From NCBI GenBank assembly GCA_004123355.1, contig SCHM01000003.1:1488001-1552000 (forward strand): a stretch of 64,000 nucleotides of DNA. The letters run 5' to 3'. Position 1 is the stretch's first letter. Each line of letters starts with the position of its first letter. This document shows positions 1-14,000 of this stretch, piece by piece. The stretch is from Amphirosellinia nigrospora (lineage: Eukaryota; Ascomycota; Sordariomycetes; Xylariales; Xylariaceae). Position numbers and translations under genes: made by a program. Under the pieces are notes generated by a model, which worked only from the letters and a program-made list of their open reading frames with translations, searched no databases and was not told the origin of the DNA.

Positions 1-1240
1 TTAAACTCGAAATTATTATTAAATTATTTATACTAAAAACTATTAATAATTTACCGAAAATACTTTTAATAAATTATTTTTATTATTATTTCTTCCGAAT
101 TAAATAATAACTATATTATTTAATCCTAAGTTTAAATATACGTCCGGCAATTCGGATTTTAAATATATATTTAGCGATTTAAACTCCGAATATTTATTAA
201 TACGATAATAAAATTATTATTAAAAAAATTTAATTTTAACTATACTTTTAGTTTTATTTTATTAAATATTTTTTATAAATACTACTATAATACTAAAATA
301 AATAAAAAACTAAAATTATTATTAGCTTATAAAGCATAATTATATTTAAATTATTTTTAAATTTTTTTAATTTAAAAAAAAATAATAAACTATATTTTAA
401 TTATAAAATACGCTAACCTATTACTAAAAAGTACTAAAAAAGAAAAACTAAAAATAATCTAAAAAATACTCGAAAAGCCCAACCTATATAAAGCTTAAAA
501 AGCTTAAAAAATTGCTTAATAAAAAATTATCGGTTTTATTTTATAATAAAATAAAAAAACGTATAAAATATTATTATTAAATATTAAACTTTTTTAAAAA
601 CTATTAATAAAACCATAATTATTACTAACTTTTAAAACTTTATTAAAAAATAATTTAAACTTATTAGTAGTATTACTTTTTTAAAATTTAATATTTAAAT
701 AAAAAATATATTATTAACTAATAAAAATTAATTATATATTAGCTGCTAAATTTTACTTTATTCGTACTAATTTAAAAAAACTAAACAAAAATTACATATA
801 AAAAACTATTTTTAATAATAAAGTTTTTTTTAGTACTAAAAAATAACTATGCTTTTTTTATATTAACTTTTATTTAAACAAACTATTTTATTATTATAAA
901 AAAACAACTAATAAAAAACTAGCTAAAATATTAATTTTTAAATAGCTTTAATAAAACTAAATAAAAAAACAAGCAAAAAAATCGTTACTTAAAATACTAC
1001 TAAAATTATATTACTAATTAAATAATATTATAACAAACTTAAAAAATATAAAAAGAACTTTTAATAAAAAGCACGAAATAGCTATAATTATTACGTTAGT
1101 ATAAAACGTAAAGTTATTAATTATTTTAATAATAAATACTATTATATATATTTTAAATTAGCTTTAAAAAGCTAAAGGTTATAAAACTTAAACAAAAAAT
1201 AAAAGCTTAAAATAATACTAGTAATATTAATATAATTATA
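1..1240. repeat. A-rich RIP relic, left flank of LTR element
   Basis: Same A-rich + strand skew and lack of CA/TG as the sequence right of the LTR element. It is probably the upstream part of the older element or elements that the 7.4-kb retrotransposon entered. No protein motif could be read through the mutations. Confidence 0.5.
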
Positions 1241-1245
1241 CTAGC

Positions 1246-1533
1246 TGTTAGGTGGCTAAGGGTACGATATTGTATATAATAATAGGTAAGATAAATATTA
1301 GTATATATTGATTTATTTTTTTTAATTATTTATACGAAAGCTAGGCTTTTGTGCGGAGAATTTTTTTGTGCGAAAAGAATTTTGCTATAGTATATTATAC
1401 GACCGAAATCGGGCGGATATATTAGCTTAATTTTATTATATAAGCAGCTAATGTTATAATTAATAATTAGTTATTATATGTAGTTAATATTAATATGTTA
1501 ATTTTATATATAAATAATATTATAATTATAATA
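1246..1533. repeat. Left LTR
   Basis: 288 bp, starting TGTTAGG. It aligns base for base over long stretches with 8361-8646, for example around the shared AAGATAAATATTAGTATATATT and TATAAGCAGCTAAT blocks. Where the copies differ, one has C or G and the other T or A. Confidence 0.85.
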
Positions 1534-1868
1534 TTAGTTTTTTTTTTTTAGCTGTAGCGTGTTTTTGTACGATTGTTTTTTTTAATATAAAAAATCTAAA
1601 CGTAAAAAAAATATTAAATATATTATATAATAAATGTGTAAATAAAAAAGCGCCCGATAATATGTTAAATTATTATTTTTTTAAAGTATTTAATGTTTAT
1701 ATAACTGTACGTAAGAAAAAAGGTTAGTAGGTACGGATAAAAAAGCTAATTTATATATAATTATTATATATAATTTTTTATTTAATTTGTTTAAATATTT
1801 TAAAGGATTAAGTAATATATTGTTTTTATGTTTGTTGCTATTATATATAGGTTAGGTTATTTTGTATT

Positions 1869-1869
<1 letters not shown>

Positions 1870-1905
<36 letters not shown>

Positions 1906-1917
1906 CGCATATATTTA

Positions 1918-1961
<44 letters not shown>

Positions 1962-1962
1962 A
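1870..1962. repeat. Poly(T) and (TA)n microsatellite
   Basis: A run of about 33 T (1870-1902) is followed after a short spacer by a TA/TATATT tract to about 1962. It lies inside the LTR element interior. Any apparent reading frame here is low-complexity translation, not a gene. Confidence 0.9.
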
Positions 1963-4900
1963 TACGTATATTTTAACTAATTTTATAAATTTATATAATA
2001 TTAAGTTTAATAATTGTTATATAATAAGTATAATATTAATAGCAATATTAATAATAATATTAATAGTATAGTAATATTAATAGTAGTATTATTATTATTA
2101 TTGCTATTATTATTATTATATATAAAGCTTTTTAAGTTTTTTTAAATATTATACTAATAAATAATTAAAGTAAAATTACTATTAGTATTAATAATAACTA
2201 CTATAAAACTTGTTAATTTGTTAGGGTTTTTTGTTTATTTTTGCGCTTTTTATTTTAGCGTATTATATAGTTTTAAAACTTTATACGTTTAAAAGATAAT
2301 AGCGCTATTAAAGTTTATAGTTTTTTTATTAAAAATTAAGCTTATAGAGCTTTTATATTAGCGTTATATATAAACGTATATATATTTTTATTTATTTGTT
2401 TTATATAAATAATTTTTAATATATGTTTTTAGTTAATTTGTTTATTATATAATAAAACGAAAAAAGTATAATTGTTTTGGCTTTTTATATAATATTATTT
2501 TTTAAGTGTTATTGATTATTATTTTGTTAATATATAAGCGAAGTTTATACGTTAAAAAGGATATTTTATACGATTTTTATTTAAAGTTGCAGTTAAATTA
2601 TTATTTTATATTAGGATAGTTTATATAGCAGTTATATTAATTATTAAGGTGTTTTGTTTAATTAATATTATATAGTGCTAGGTTTTTAGGGCGGCGCTTA
2701 TAGTGCTTATATGTGGCGATTATATAATGTTTATTATTTTTATATATAGTTTAGGTTTAAGGGGGGGGAGGGGAAAAGGATTAGTTATATGCGTTATTTT
2801 TTGGGGTATAAATTTTAGTTATTATTTTTACTATGATTTTTTAATTTTTTATTATTTATATATAATGTTTGCTTTTTAAATGTTTATATATAATATGTTG
2901 TTTTATATATATTTAGTTGCTATTTATATACGAGCGTATTTTTTACAGTTTTTTAATAAATGTTTCGATTTATATAAATAGCTTGTTTATAAAAACTAGA
3001 GTTTTTAATGCTTAGTTTAGCGTACGTTTAATAAATATATTAGCTAGGTTGTTTTATTATTAATTTATTATACTTTAAAGATTTTTTTTTTTTATATAAC
3101 TTTTAGAAAAATATAATATTTATTATTAATTTTTTTTTTAGGTTATTTTTAGTTTAACTAAATAATTATATAACGATTTAAAATTTAAGTATAAAATAAT
3201 AAGTATTAAAAATAAGTTTAATATTTTTATAATTTTTAAAATATTATATAAAATAATAATATTATTAAAACCGCTAATTATATTATATAATTTGTTAGCT
3301 AGGATATTTTATGTAATTTTTTTATTTTGTTCGAATTTTAGTATACGATATTATTTTTAATTTTAAAATCTAGGTTTATTATATTTTCGTACAAGCTTTA
3401 ATTATAAATATAATAATAAATCTAAGCTATAAATTATATTTATATTGTTTATAAATAATTTGTTTATAAAAATAAAAACTTTATATAATAAAAGTTAAAA
3501 AAGATAAACGTAAGCTTTTTTAACGGTTATTTTTTTATTATTTAATCCGTTTATTTAATACTTTAATATTAATAATTATGGCTTAATAATTTAAGCTATA
3601 ATAATAAGATTATATATAGTTTTAAGTTAATATATACTATTAATATATATTTTTTTAATTTGTTAAAAAATATAAGCTTAAGCGAATTTTTTCGTACGAA
3701 AATTAATTTTAGTTAAATTTTTAGTTTAGTTTTTTAAATTATTATAATATTTTATTTACGAAAAAATTTTTTGCTATTAAACTTAAATAAATATTTAAAA
3801 AATAAAGTTTTTTTTAGTTTTATACGAAGTTTTATTCGTTTAAGTTTTTTTTTTTTATATAACAAAAAATCTAGCGTAATAAAGTTTAATATATTATTTA
3901 TTTATATTTTAATTATTTTAAAAATATTTAAACTATTATACGTAATTAATAAATATAAATTATATATAATAATTTATATTTTAAGTTTTTTTTAATAATA
4001 TTAGTAATATATTTTAAACTAATATAGTTTAAATTTAACTAAGCTATATAAAAGTTATATAATATATAAAATAATTTTTAAAGGGTATTTTTTTTTTAGT
4101 TTTAAAGGTAAATAAATATAAATATTACGCGATAGTTTATTTTCCGATTAAATATAAGCTTAAATAATATTTTTAAGCTTATATAAAGCTCTAAAGTTTT
4201 ATATAAAAATAAAGCTAAATATTAAAATTAATTATTAGTTTATCCGTTAAATTATTAGCAATTAAGTTAAAATAATATTTTTTTAATATTATTATACTTT
4301 TATATAATAAGTTTAAACTTTTTATATAGCTTTATAGTTTTTTTTTAATTTTTTATATAAACAAAATTTAAAAATATATTTTTTTTATAAGTATTTAAGT
4401 TATATATATATAAATTTAAAAATATTTCGTATAATAAGTTTATTAATTTCTATTATATTTAATTTTTTAAACGGTTTATTAAAAGTTATAATAATTTTAT
4501 TTATATATAGTTTAGTTGTTAATTTAAAAGCTTGTTTTTTTTTTTTATTAAAAAAGTTTATAGTATTTAAATATTATACAATAAATATATTTAGGCGTTA
4601 TACAATAATAAAGCTAAGTTTTTTTTTTTAGCTAGTTATATTTTTTTTAATAATTATTAGCTATATAAATTATATATTATTTTAGTTTAAATTATTTACT
4701 TAAATATTTTTATATATAGTATAGTTTAATTTATATATATTAAAGTATATTAGTTTATTAATTAAAATTATAATTATGTTTGATTTTTTAATTGTTTTGA
4801 TTTTATATGGTTTTTTTTTTTATTTTTTTTTTTATATTAGGATTTATTTTAAAAAAGAAATATAAATACATTATGCAAAAATGGTTTATTTCGCTTATTA

Positions 4901-7900
4901 ATTATACGATTGATTTTAACTTTTATACGGTTTTTATGTAGTATTTTTATTATTTTTAGATAGCTACTGCTTTTTATACAATAAAAGGAAATAAAAAAGA
5001 TTTTTTATTAATACGAAAATAAGTTCTAAAAATAAAAAAAGTTAGTATAAAATTATTAGGTTTAACGGTATTATTTAATATTTTTATTATTATTTATAAA
5101 ATTGATTTATTATTTGTACGTATATCGATTTTTTTTTAAAAATATTATATATATGTTTAAATAGTTTATATGCTTGTTTTATTTTATTTATTATTTAGTA
5201 TGCTTTAATAAATATTTATAGTATTATATATTAATTATTTTATATTTTTTAAATTTGTCCGATAAGAAATTTGTTTTAAAGTTATATATAATATTATTAA
5301 AAGGTTTTTAGTAAATATTAATTTAATATTTATATAATGTTTTTTATATATTTTATAAATATTAATTTTAAAAAAATTACTATTTAAAATAATATAGTAG
5401 CGTTAATAATATAGTAATATTTTAGTTGTTTATTTATATAACGTTTATAATTATTTTATAGTTAAATTTATAGTTATTTTTAATTATAAATTTAAATTGC
5501 TGCGGAGTTTTTTATATGTTTAGTAATAATAATAGAATTTCTAGATTTTTTTTAAATAAGTTGTTCGATTTTATATTTTGCGCAAAATAATATTTTATAT
5601 AATTTTTTTATATAAAAATATTTAAATTATTTATATAAACAGCGTAGTTTAGTTTTTTATAAAGTAATTAGTTATTTTATACGGGCTAATATTAAAAAAC
5701 GGGTAGTTTTATTTATATATAATAAGAATATTATTTTTGTTTTTTATACGATAATATTTTTTATATTATTAAAATATATTTTTAAGCGGTTTATATTTTT
5801 TAAAAAAAATAAGAATAAAGTAAAAATATTTAAAATATAAAATATTATACAGCTAATTTAATTATTAATTTTTATTATACTAACCGAAATTATTATATAG
5901 TTTTTATTAAAGTTTATTTTAGCTGTTTTAAAAGTTTAAATAATTCTAGCTTTTAGGTTTTTTTATATATAAGCTTTTATTTATAGTTTTTTTATAATAA
6001 AAAATTTCGAAGCTTTTATATTTTAAATAATATTTTAGTATTTTATACAATATTAGTTATTAAATATAAATAAATTAAATAGTTAGTTTATAATTATTAA
6101 TTAAATGTTTTTTTTTATTATATATATATATATTGTTTATAATATTATATAACGTTTTTGTTTTATATATCCGAATTTTTTTTTTTTTTTTATTATATAT
6201 ATTTAAAGTTTTTATATTTAGTTAAATAAGTTAAAAATTTTTTAAAAGTTAGTTTATTTTTAAATATTATTTCGTACGTATTAAAATATTAGTTTTTATA
6301 TAAGATTTTTTTTAAAGAATATAGTTAGTTAATTAATATTTTTTTTTAATAAATAAAATATTTTTTATTTATATATAAATTTTTAAAAAATAGCTATTTA
6401 TACGATTTTAGTTAATATATTATTTTAAGGATTTTTAAAATATTATACAATATTTTATATTATATAGGATAATAGTTAATTTAATTATACTATTAATTTA
6501 TATAGTAAGAATTTTTTATTTTTTATACGAAGTATTAAATTGTTAGGTTTTTTTTAACCCGGAAATATAAACGAAAGTTTAAAAAAATTTTTTATACGTA
6601 AGTTTTTAAAAATAAATATTATTTTAAATTCCAGGATATTTTTATATACGCGTACGATAGTTATATTTAAATAAATTTTTTTTAAATATTTTGTTTTAAA
6701 TGTTTTTTAAGCTTTAAATAGTTTATTATTAATTATAACTTTTAATATTTTATATAAAAATAAGTTTTTTTTTATTATTTATATTTATACGAAAATAATA
6801 TTAGTTTAGTTAGTTTAATATTAGTTATAGTTTATAATTATATTAAAATATAAATTTATAATATTATATGTTTTTTTTTCGTATAATTAAAGCCGATATA
6901 GTATATATAATAATTTTTTGTACGATTAGTTAATATTATAAAAAATATAATATAGAACTAATTTTTTATAATTTTAAGCTTTTAATAATAATTAACGAAT
7001 TATTATATTTTATTATAAAATAAGTTATATAGCTTTTCGGAATAGTTTTTTTTTTTACTAAGTTTTTAAAAAAAATTTAATATTTCGCGGATAAAATAGC
7101 TTTATTTTAAATATTATACGTAAAAAAATCTAGATTTTAAATAGAAGTATTTTTATATTTAATTATATAATAGATAGGTTGCTTTAAAGTTTGCAGGAGA
7201 TTTTAAAAAACTAGGTATTTTATTATACGTTAAAAATATAATATATTTTTAGCTTATATAAAAGGTAAGTTATTAACTAAAACAAATAATAAATAATAAT
7301 TTAATAGTTATAAAAAGTTTTTAAAAACTTGTACGTTTTAGTATTTTGTTTTTATACGATATTTATATTTTATAGGTTAAAAGGCTAGCTTTTTAGTTAT
7401 TATATAGGTTATTTTATAGTTGTTTTTTTGTTTGTTTTTTTTGTTTTTTTTTTTATTTGTTTTTTTATTTAAAAAAAAAAATCGTAAAGTTGTTTTATTA
7501 TACGGAAGAATTTTACTAATTTTAAAATTATTAATTTAATATAAAAAACGCGGATATTATTTAAAACGGTTATATAAAGATTTAAAATTTATACGCTAAA
7601 ATATATTTGCTTTTTATAAGTTGTACAATATAGTTTTTTTTTAACTATTTTATAGGTTTTTAATTTAAAACGTTTTTTATATAAAAACGTTATAAATTTT
7701 CTTAATAATTTAGGTATTAATTTTATTAAATATTTTAAGTTTTATTATTTTAAAGTTTTTTATTAGTATTTTTTAAAAGTTTTTTAAATTATATAAAATA
7801 TAATTATATTTTATATATAAATATATTACTTATATATTAATTTATTTTATAGTAATTATTTTAAAGTTTTATAAAGTATTTTTATATATACGGAGGTTAA

Positions 7901-8360
7901 TAGTTTTTTGTACGAAATTTAAAAATATACTAGTTTTTTAGGCGATTTTTTCGGCTATACTATTATACGAAATATTAGCTAAAAAAGTAAAAAGTTATTT
8001 TAGTTGTTTTTTTAAAAGTATAATATTTTTATATGTTTGTTTATATTAGCTATTATACGATTAATTATTATTTTTTATTATATTTAAAAATATTGCGGAC
8101 AAAAAAGTTATAAAGTTATATTATAAACTTTTATATAGTTATACGATAATAATTAAAAAATAATATAATTATACGCTATTAATTAAATTTTTATACGAAA
8201 GTATAATATTAAAATATATTAAAATAATTAATTTTTTTTTTTTTATTAAATATATTAAAAGAATTAAAGTACGATATAAAAAACATAGCTTATATAATTA
8301 AGTTTAGATTTTGTTTTTATTTTTGTTAATTTATATTTTTTAGCTAAAAATATTAATTAG

Positions 8361-8646
8361 TATTAAATAGCTAAAAAGTATAATATTATACGTAATAATA
8401 AATAAGATAAATATTAGTATATATTAATTTATTTTTTTTAATTATTATATAAAAGCTAAGCTTTCGTGCGGAGAATTTTTTATACGAAAAAAATTTTGCT
8501 ACGGTATACTATATAACTAAATTAAGCGGATATATTAGCCCAATTTTATTATATAAGCAGCTAATACTACAATTAATGATTAGCTATCGTACGTAGTTAA
8601 TACTAATATATTAACTCCGTACGTAGATAATACTGCAATTATAACA
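8361..8646. repeat. Right LTR
   Basis: 286-bp partner of the left LTR. It keeps the original terminal CA (8645-8646), followed directly by the CTAGC duplication. The left copy keeps the original TG start, so together they show the canonical TG...CA ends. Confidence 0.85.
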
Positions 8647-8651
8647 CTAGC

Positions 8652-11600
8652 GGTTATAAATAATATAGCAAAGCTACTAAATCTAGTTTTTTTAATAGCT
8701 AAAAATAACCTAGATTTAAAAAAAAAAGTACTAAAATAAAAGCTTAGTATTTTTAGCAAAATTTAGCGGTTTAAGCGTTTATAAAACTAACCGCTAAACG
8801 TTAAGCTTACGCTATAAAGCTTAATAGCTAAAATATTTATAAACTTTAATACTAAAAGATTTTTAATTAAATTAAGTTTTTTTAATATATTTAAAATAAA
8901 AGCTAAAAAACTAATAAAATAAATATTAAAGTTTATAGTTTTCGATAGTAGCTATAATTAAACTAACTTTAATAATAAATTATTTTTATTAAGCTAAAAC
9001 TATATAATAGCTTATTAGTTTATAGTATTAAAAAATAATAATAATTTTATAATTAAAAAAAAAAATAAAATTTTTAGCTTTAATAAATAATAAAACTAAA
9101 ATAGTTATTATTAAAAATATTATTTACTGCTTTAAACTAAAAGCTAATTTAATTTTAATCTTTTAATTAGCAAAAAAAAAAGCAGAATTTTTTTTTATTA
9201 TAATAAAGCCTAAAAAGCTATAAAAACTAAGTTTTCTTTAAAATATAAAAAGCAGCAAAACTATATATAATCAACTAACTAAACAAAACTTTTTATATAG
9301 TAGTATTTAATATTATTTTTTATTTTTATTCCGTTAACCTTACTTTAAAAGTATAACATAAGAATTTAGCTACGCAAATAATAAAAAAATATAAAAACTA
9401 ATAAAAATTAATAATATTATTAAACTATAAACTAAATATTATTTCTATAAAGCTTATATTAATAATAAATTATAAGCTAAACTATATAAAAACAACTAAT
9501 ATAACATATAAACATTTTGCACACATAAGCATTTTGCATACTTTTTCTATTTTTACACCTTTTATTTTTATTTCCAAATATCTTAATAACTAATAATAGC
9601 GCTATTGTACGAATAAAATAATCTATAGTTTATATTATAAGCTATAAATATAACGAAAATTATTATTATAACGTATTATAAAAATTTATAATGTTTTTTA
9701 GTTAACCTTTCGTACGCGTTACGATAAAATTTTATTTAAACAAACTAAATAGCTAGCAATATATAAATTATTAGAATTTGAAAAAAATTAGTCGTATAAT
9801 ATATATTTAACTTAAATATGTAAAAATTTCCGCTTAAATTAAATAATATTAAAATATAGCTAATTAATTATTATATAAATATAATTTTATTAAAAATTAA
9901 CTAAGTTTTAAACTTTATATAATAATTATTTAACTTTTAAATATATTTTAATTATTAAATCGATTATTAACGAATTTTATATAAAAATCTTAATAAATAT
10001 ATAAAATAGTTTAAGCTTATATAAAATATAATTATAGCTAAAAATATTTAAAAAAAAATATTTATAATTTTAATAAAATAAAGTTTATAATAAGCTAAAT
10101 ATTATTTAAAATAATTATAATATTATATAAACGTTATAAATAATTAAAAGTTATTTAATAAAATAATTAAAAATAAAAACTATTATTTATATTATTTTAT
10201 TATATAGTTATTTTATTTTGCTATATATTATTTTAGCCGGGTTAATTTATTTATTATTTTAGTATAAAAATAATTATTTATTAACCGATTAAAAAATTAA
10301 AATAATAAAAAATAGCTAAACTATAAACAAAAAAAGTTTAAATTAAATTAAATATTTCGATAACTATATAATATATTGTATAAAAATATTTATTGTTTTT
10401 TAATTTTAAATAGCTATAAAAGTTATTATTTTATTAAATTTAAATTATATGCTAAAAAATATAATATTATTACTTTTTATATATTTATTTATTTATTATA
10501 TAAACTTTAGTTTTTAAATATTAGTTGTTTTAGTTTTTTAAAATAGTTATATAGTAAAAAATCGATAAATTAACCTAAGTTTATATTATTTATATTAAAA
10601 AAGAAATTTTCTATATATTTTTTACTATATATAAAGCTATAATAATATTAAAAAATATTAAAAAAAGCTTTTAAAAAGCTAGCTTTATTTTATACGATTT
10701 AATATATATTATTTTATAATTTCCGCCTAAAAATTTAACTAAAACGCTTTTAAAATTACTTAATAGATTTTAGATTTAAAAGTTATAAATATTTTATAAT
10801 GCAAAAAATATTAAATTATAAGCTTAATATATTAAATTAAAAATTATATAATATTAAAACAGCTTTTTTATAGCTGTTTTAAATATAATTAATTTAATCG
10901 TAAAAAAAATAAACATATTAAAATATTAAGTTATATTATTTTAATTTAAAATAACTAAACTTTAAAAAATAAATTACGAACTAAACTAATATTATTATAT
11001 AAAAAATAAACGGATTTAAATTAAAAAAGTATTTATTATATAAAAAAAATAAAATTAAAAACTAAAAAAGCTATTAAAACTAAATAAATAATAAAATACG
11101 GTCGAATAATTATTATACGAAAAAAAATATTATAAATAAATAATACTATAAAATTTATAGCGAGCCTAAATATAATATACGTATATATTAAAATAAAATA
11201 AAAATATCTAGTAAAAATAATTCTGATTAGTTTTAATTAATTTTTTATATTATTATTAAATTATATTAATTATTTGTACAAAAGTGCGAAAAAGTATACA
11301 AAATGCTTATATATACAGAATATTTGTATATTACGTTATTTAAAAAAACTTACTTTATAAAATTATTATATTTTAACGAAACTAATATATTTAATAATAT
11401 ATTTAAAAGCTATAATAGTTTATTAGCTAAATAATAATAACTATAATTATACTAATAAAATTTAAGCTATATTACTATAACGCTTAAAAATAGTTTTTAA
11501 AGTTTAAAAATCTTTTATAAAAATAAAAAAATTTAAATAATATTATTATTTTTTTACTTTAAATAAACTTAAAGCTTATATAAACAAAGATTTTATTAAC

Positions 11601-14000
11601 TATTTTATAAAAAAGCATTATTATTAAATATTTTACTATAAATTAATATTAATAAAAATAAAACTAAAAAAGCTATATATATTTAAAAAATAATATAAAA
11701 TATACTAATAACTACCGGCGAAAAAACTATTTTATAAAATATTAGCTTATTTTTATCGAAACAGCAGCTTATATTAAAAATAAAAAGCTATATAAAAAAA
11801 AAAACAATATAGTTATAAAATATAATATAAAAAAACTAGATTATTATTTTATAATAATTTTAGTTTTTTTTAAATATAACGCTAACTAAGTTAAATATGC
11901 TTAAATTTAAAACAATTTAGTACTAATAATTAAATATAATAATAATAAAAAGTATAATTATATTATTTACTAATTAAATAACTATATTATTATTAAAACT
12001 TATAATATTATATTAATTAAAAAATATTATATATACTTATAAAAACTAAAAAATTCGTAAAAAAGCGCTAAAATTACTATTTTTAACTTTATTAGCTAAT
12101 AAAAACGTAAATAAGCCAAAAAAAAATTAAAAAACAAATATAAAAATATAAAACTATATTTTATTATTATTTATAGAGCTTTTTAGTTTATATACCCGAT
12201 TATTATTATTAATAGGACTTATTATTAGCGCTACTATTTTTAGGGCTATAAATTCCTTAAAAACTCCAGCTTTTTTAAGAACTTTGTTTTTTTTAAAAAC
12301 TCCGATTTTTAAAAACGCTAAAAATATTACTAAAAAATTAATATTTTTTATTTAGCTATATTTAAAATTAAAAAGCTTAATATTTAAAATATTAAATAAT
12401 TATTATAATTAAAGCTTAAAATAAATTAATTAAACTTATAATTTATAAGCTTATAATAATTATTTTTAAATTTAAGTTTATAATAGCTTTTATTATTTAT
12501 ATTTTTAGCTTTTAAAATAAAGCTTAAAAGCTATAAATAAGCTAAAAAAAATACTAAATAATTCGAATAATATAAAGCTATAAAAACAAAATATTAATTA
12601 TTAATCGATAACCGAACTAAACTTTATACGATTTATTTACTAAAAAAATCTAATAATAAATAAGTTTATAAAATTAAAATAAACTTAAATAATAAAATTA
12701 TTAAATATAAAACGCTAGGTTATTAGTTTAAATAAATTTCTAGCGAAACTATAATAAAACGTTTATTTTAATAATTAAACTAATAAGCTATAAAGCTTTA
12801 TTTGTTTTAGCAGCTGCTTTAAACTTTAAGATCGAACAAATAAACATTAAAACAATATTTTTTTATAAAAAAATAAAAAAAAATATTTACGTTTAATAAC
12901 TATTTAAATTTAATAATAGCTCCAAAAAAGTTTATAAATAAACAAACTATATAGCTTAAAATAACATTTAAAATATAATATTAAACTTTAGCCGATTTTT
13001 TAAAAACGCTAAAATTCGAACTACTAGATTTAAATATTAAAAATTTACAAAAAGCTATATTATATCGCTATTTATATTAACGATTTTTTAATAGCAAGCT
13101 TTTTTAAAATAAAATCTACTAAATTAAAAAATATTATTTAAAAGATTCGAAATATAAAATTTAAGCTTATATTCTTACTATTTTAATATAGCTATTATTT
13201 AAAACTAAAAAAAAAAATTATTTATTTTAGCTAAAAAGTTTATTTAAAAAAATTATTAAAAACTAGGTTAATAAAAGTATATATTAACTATTTTTATAAA
13301 TATTAATAAAATTCTTAAACTAGCCAACAGCTATAAAACTAATAAAAAATATATAATAATATATATAAAACAATTAGCTGCTTAATATACGCTATATTTA
13401 ATACTAAATTTAATATAATATATAGTTTTATATTTTAATAAATATATAAAAAACTTTATACTAGCGTACTTTAAAGCAGTTAAACAAATATTATAATATT
13501 TTTATAGCACTATTAATTTAAAGCTATATTATTAAAAAAAACTATAAAATTTTATAAAATAAACTAATATAAACTAAGCGGGCTATACTTAAACAAAACG
13601 ATTTGCAAAATATATTTTTAATATAAAAAATAATACTATTAATTAAAGCTTTAAAAAATAATAAAATATTATTTTATTATTTTACGAATTAAAACTTATA
13701 AATTAAACCTAAATAATTAAAAAAGCTATATAACTTTGCTAATTATTTTTTAAACTAAACGCTATAAAAAAAAACATATTTATTATAATAATATAAAAAC
13801 TAAAAAGCTATAATTATAGCTAAAAATTTATAGTTTTATAATAAAATAAAATATATCTTAATATAATAAGCTTTTTATAAAAAAGCTATATAATATAATA
13901 ATATCGATTTTTTATAGGTTTTTATAGCCGAATAAATCGCCGATAAGCTTATTAAACCGTTATTAAAAAATAAATTTAATATATTTTAGGATATTTTAAG
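8652..14000 (+). mobile_element. Ty1/Copia retrotransposon pol relic (RIP-mutated)
   Basis: Despite many stops, + strand translations keep the Copia order. Reverse transcriptase fingers lie at 12,675-12,755 (KIINLNN-like, then KYK-L-Y, corresponding to the KYKARLVARG block). The QMDVKTAFL equivalent is at 12,820-12,895 (IEQINIKTIFF). The YVDD box is YIND at 13,073-13,084. The AHWKAVKRILRYL block is at 13,472-13,535. The DADWAG RNase H start lies around 13,563-13,590, and the terminal ADGLTKPL block is at 13,925-13,962 (read as IADKLIKPL). Tyr-for-Cys/His and stop-for-Gln/Trp changes are what RIP predicts. The element is interrupted by the inverted-repeat element at 9504-11333. LTRs of this element were not identified. 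Confidence 0.85.
9504..11333. mobile_element. DNA transposon-like element with terminal inverted repeats
   Basis: 9504-9562 and 11272-11333 are inverted copies. The best-conserved stretch reads ATAAGCATTTTG, then C or T, then ATACTTTTTC at 9525-9547, and its reverse complement lies near 11,288-11,311. Outer bases match more weakly. The left end also carries a second, slightly diverged copy of the ATAARCATTTTGCA unit in tandem. The element size of about 1.83 kb and the TA-rich flanks fit the fungal Fot1/Pot2 (Tc1-mariner, pogo) group. No transposase motif could be read through the RIP mutations, so the family is inferred from size and ends only. Confidence 0.55.

Larger units (their letters stand above)
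1241..8651 (-). mobile_element. LTR retrotransposon relic with 5-bp target-site duplication
   Basis: Two direct repeats, 1246-1533 and 8361-8646, begin with TG (RIP-altered to TA in the right copy) and end with CA (altered to TA in the left copy). They differ essentially only by C/T and G/A transitions. The element is flanked by CTAGC at 1241-1245 and again at 8647-8651, a 5-bp target-site duplication that itself contains no RIP-sensitive CA or TG. Total length is about 7.4 kb. The interior is T-rich on the + strand, suggesting coding on the minus strand. A minus-strand trace near 3.40-3.50 kb resembles the RNase H FANN-D region of fungal Copia-type pol, but superfamily assignment is tentative. 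Confidence 0.85.

Noticed and set aside
1862-2071. 69-codon frame rich in Phe, Ile and Tyr
   Set aside because: It is a translation of poly(T) and (TA)n inside a RIP-mutated element.
3771-3995. 74-codon frame in the AT-rich region
   Set aside because: Low-complexity Phe/Ile/Leu/Lys translation in the interior of the LTR element, on the strand opposite to its likely coding strand.
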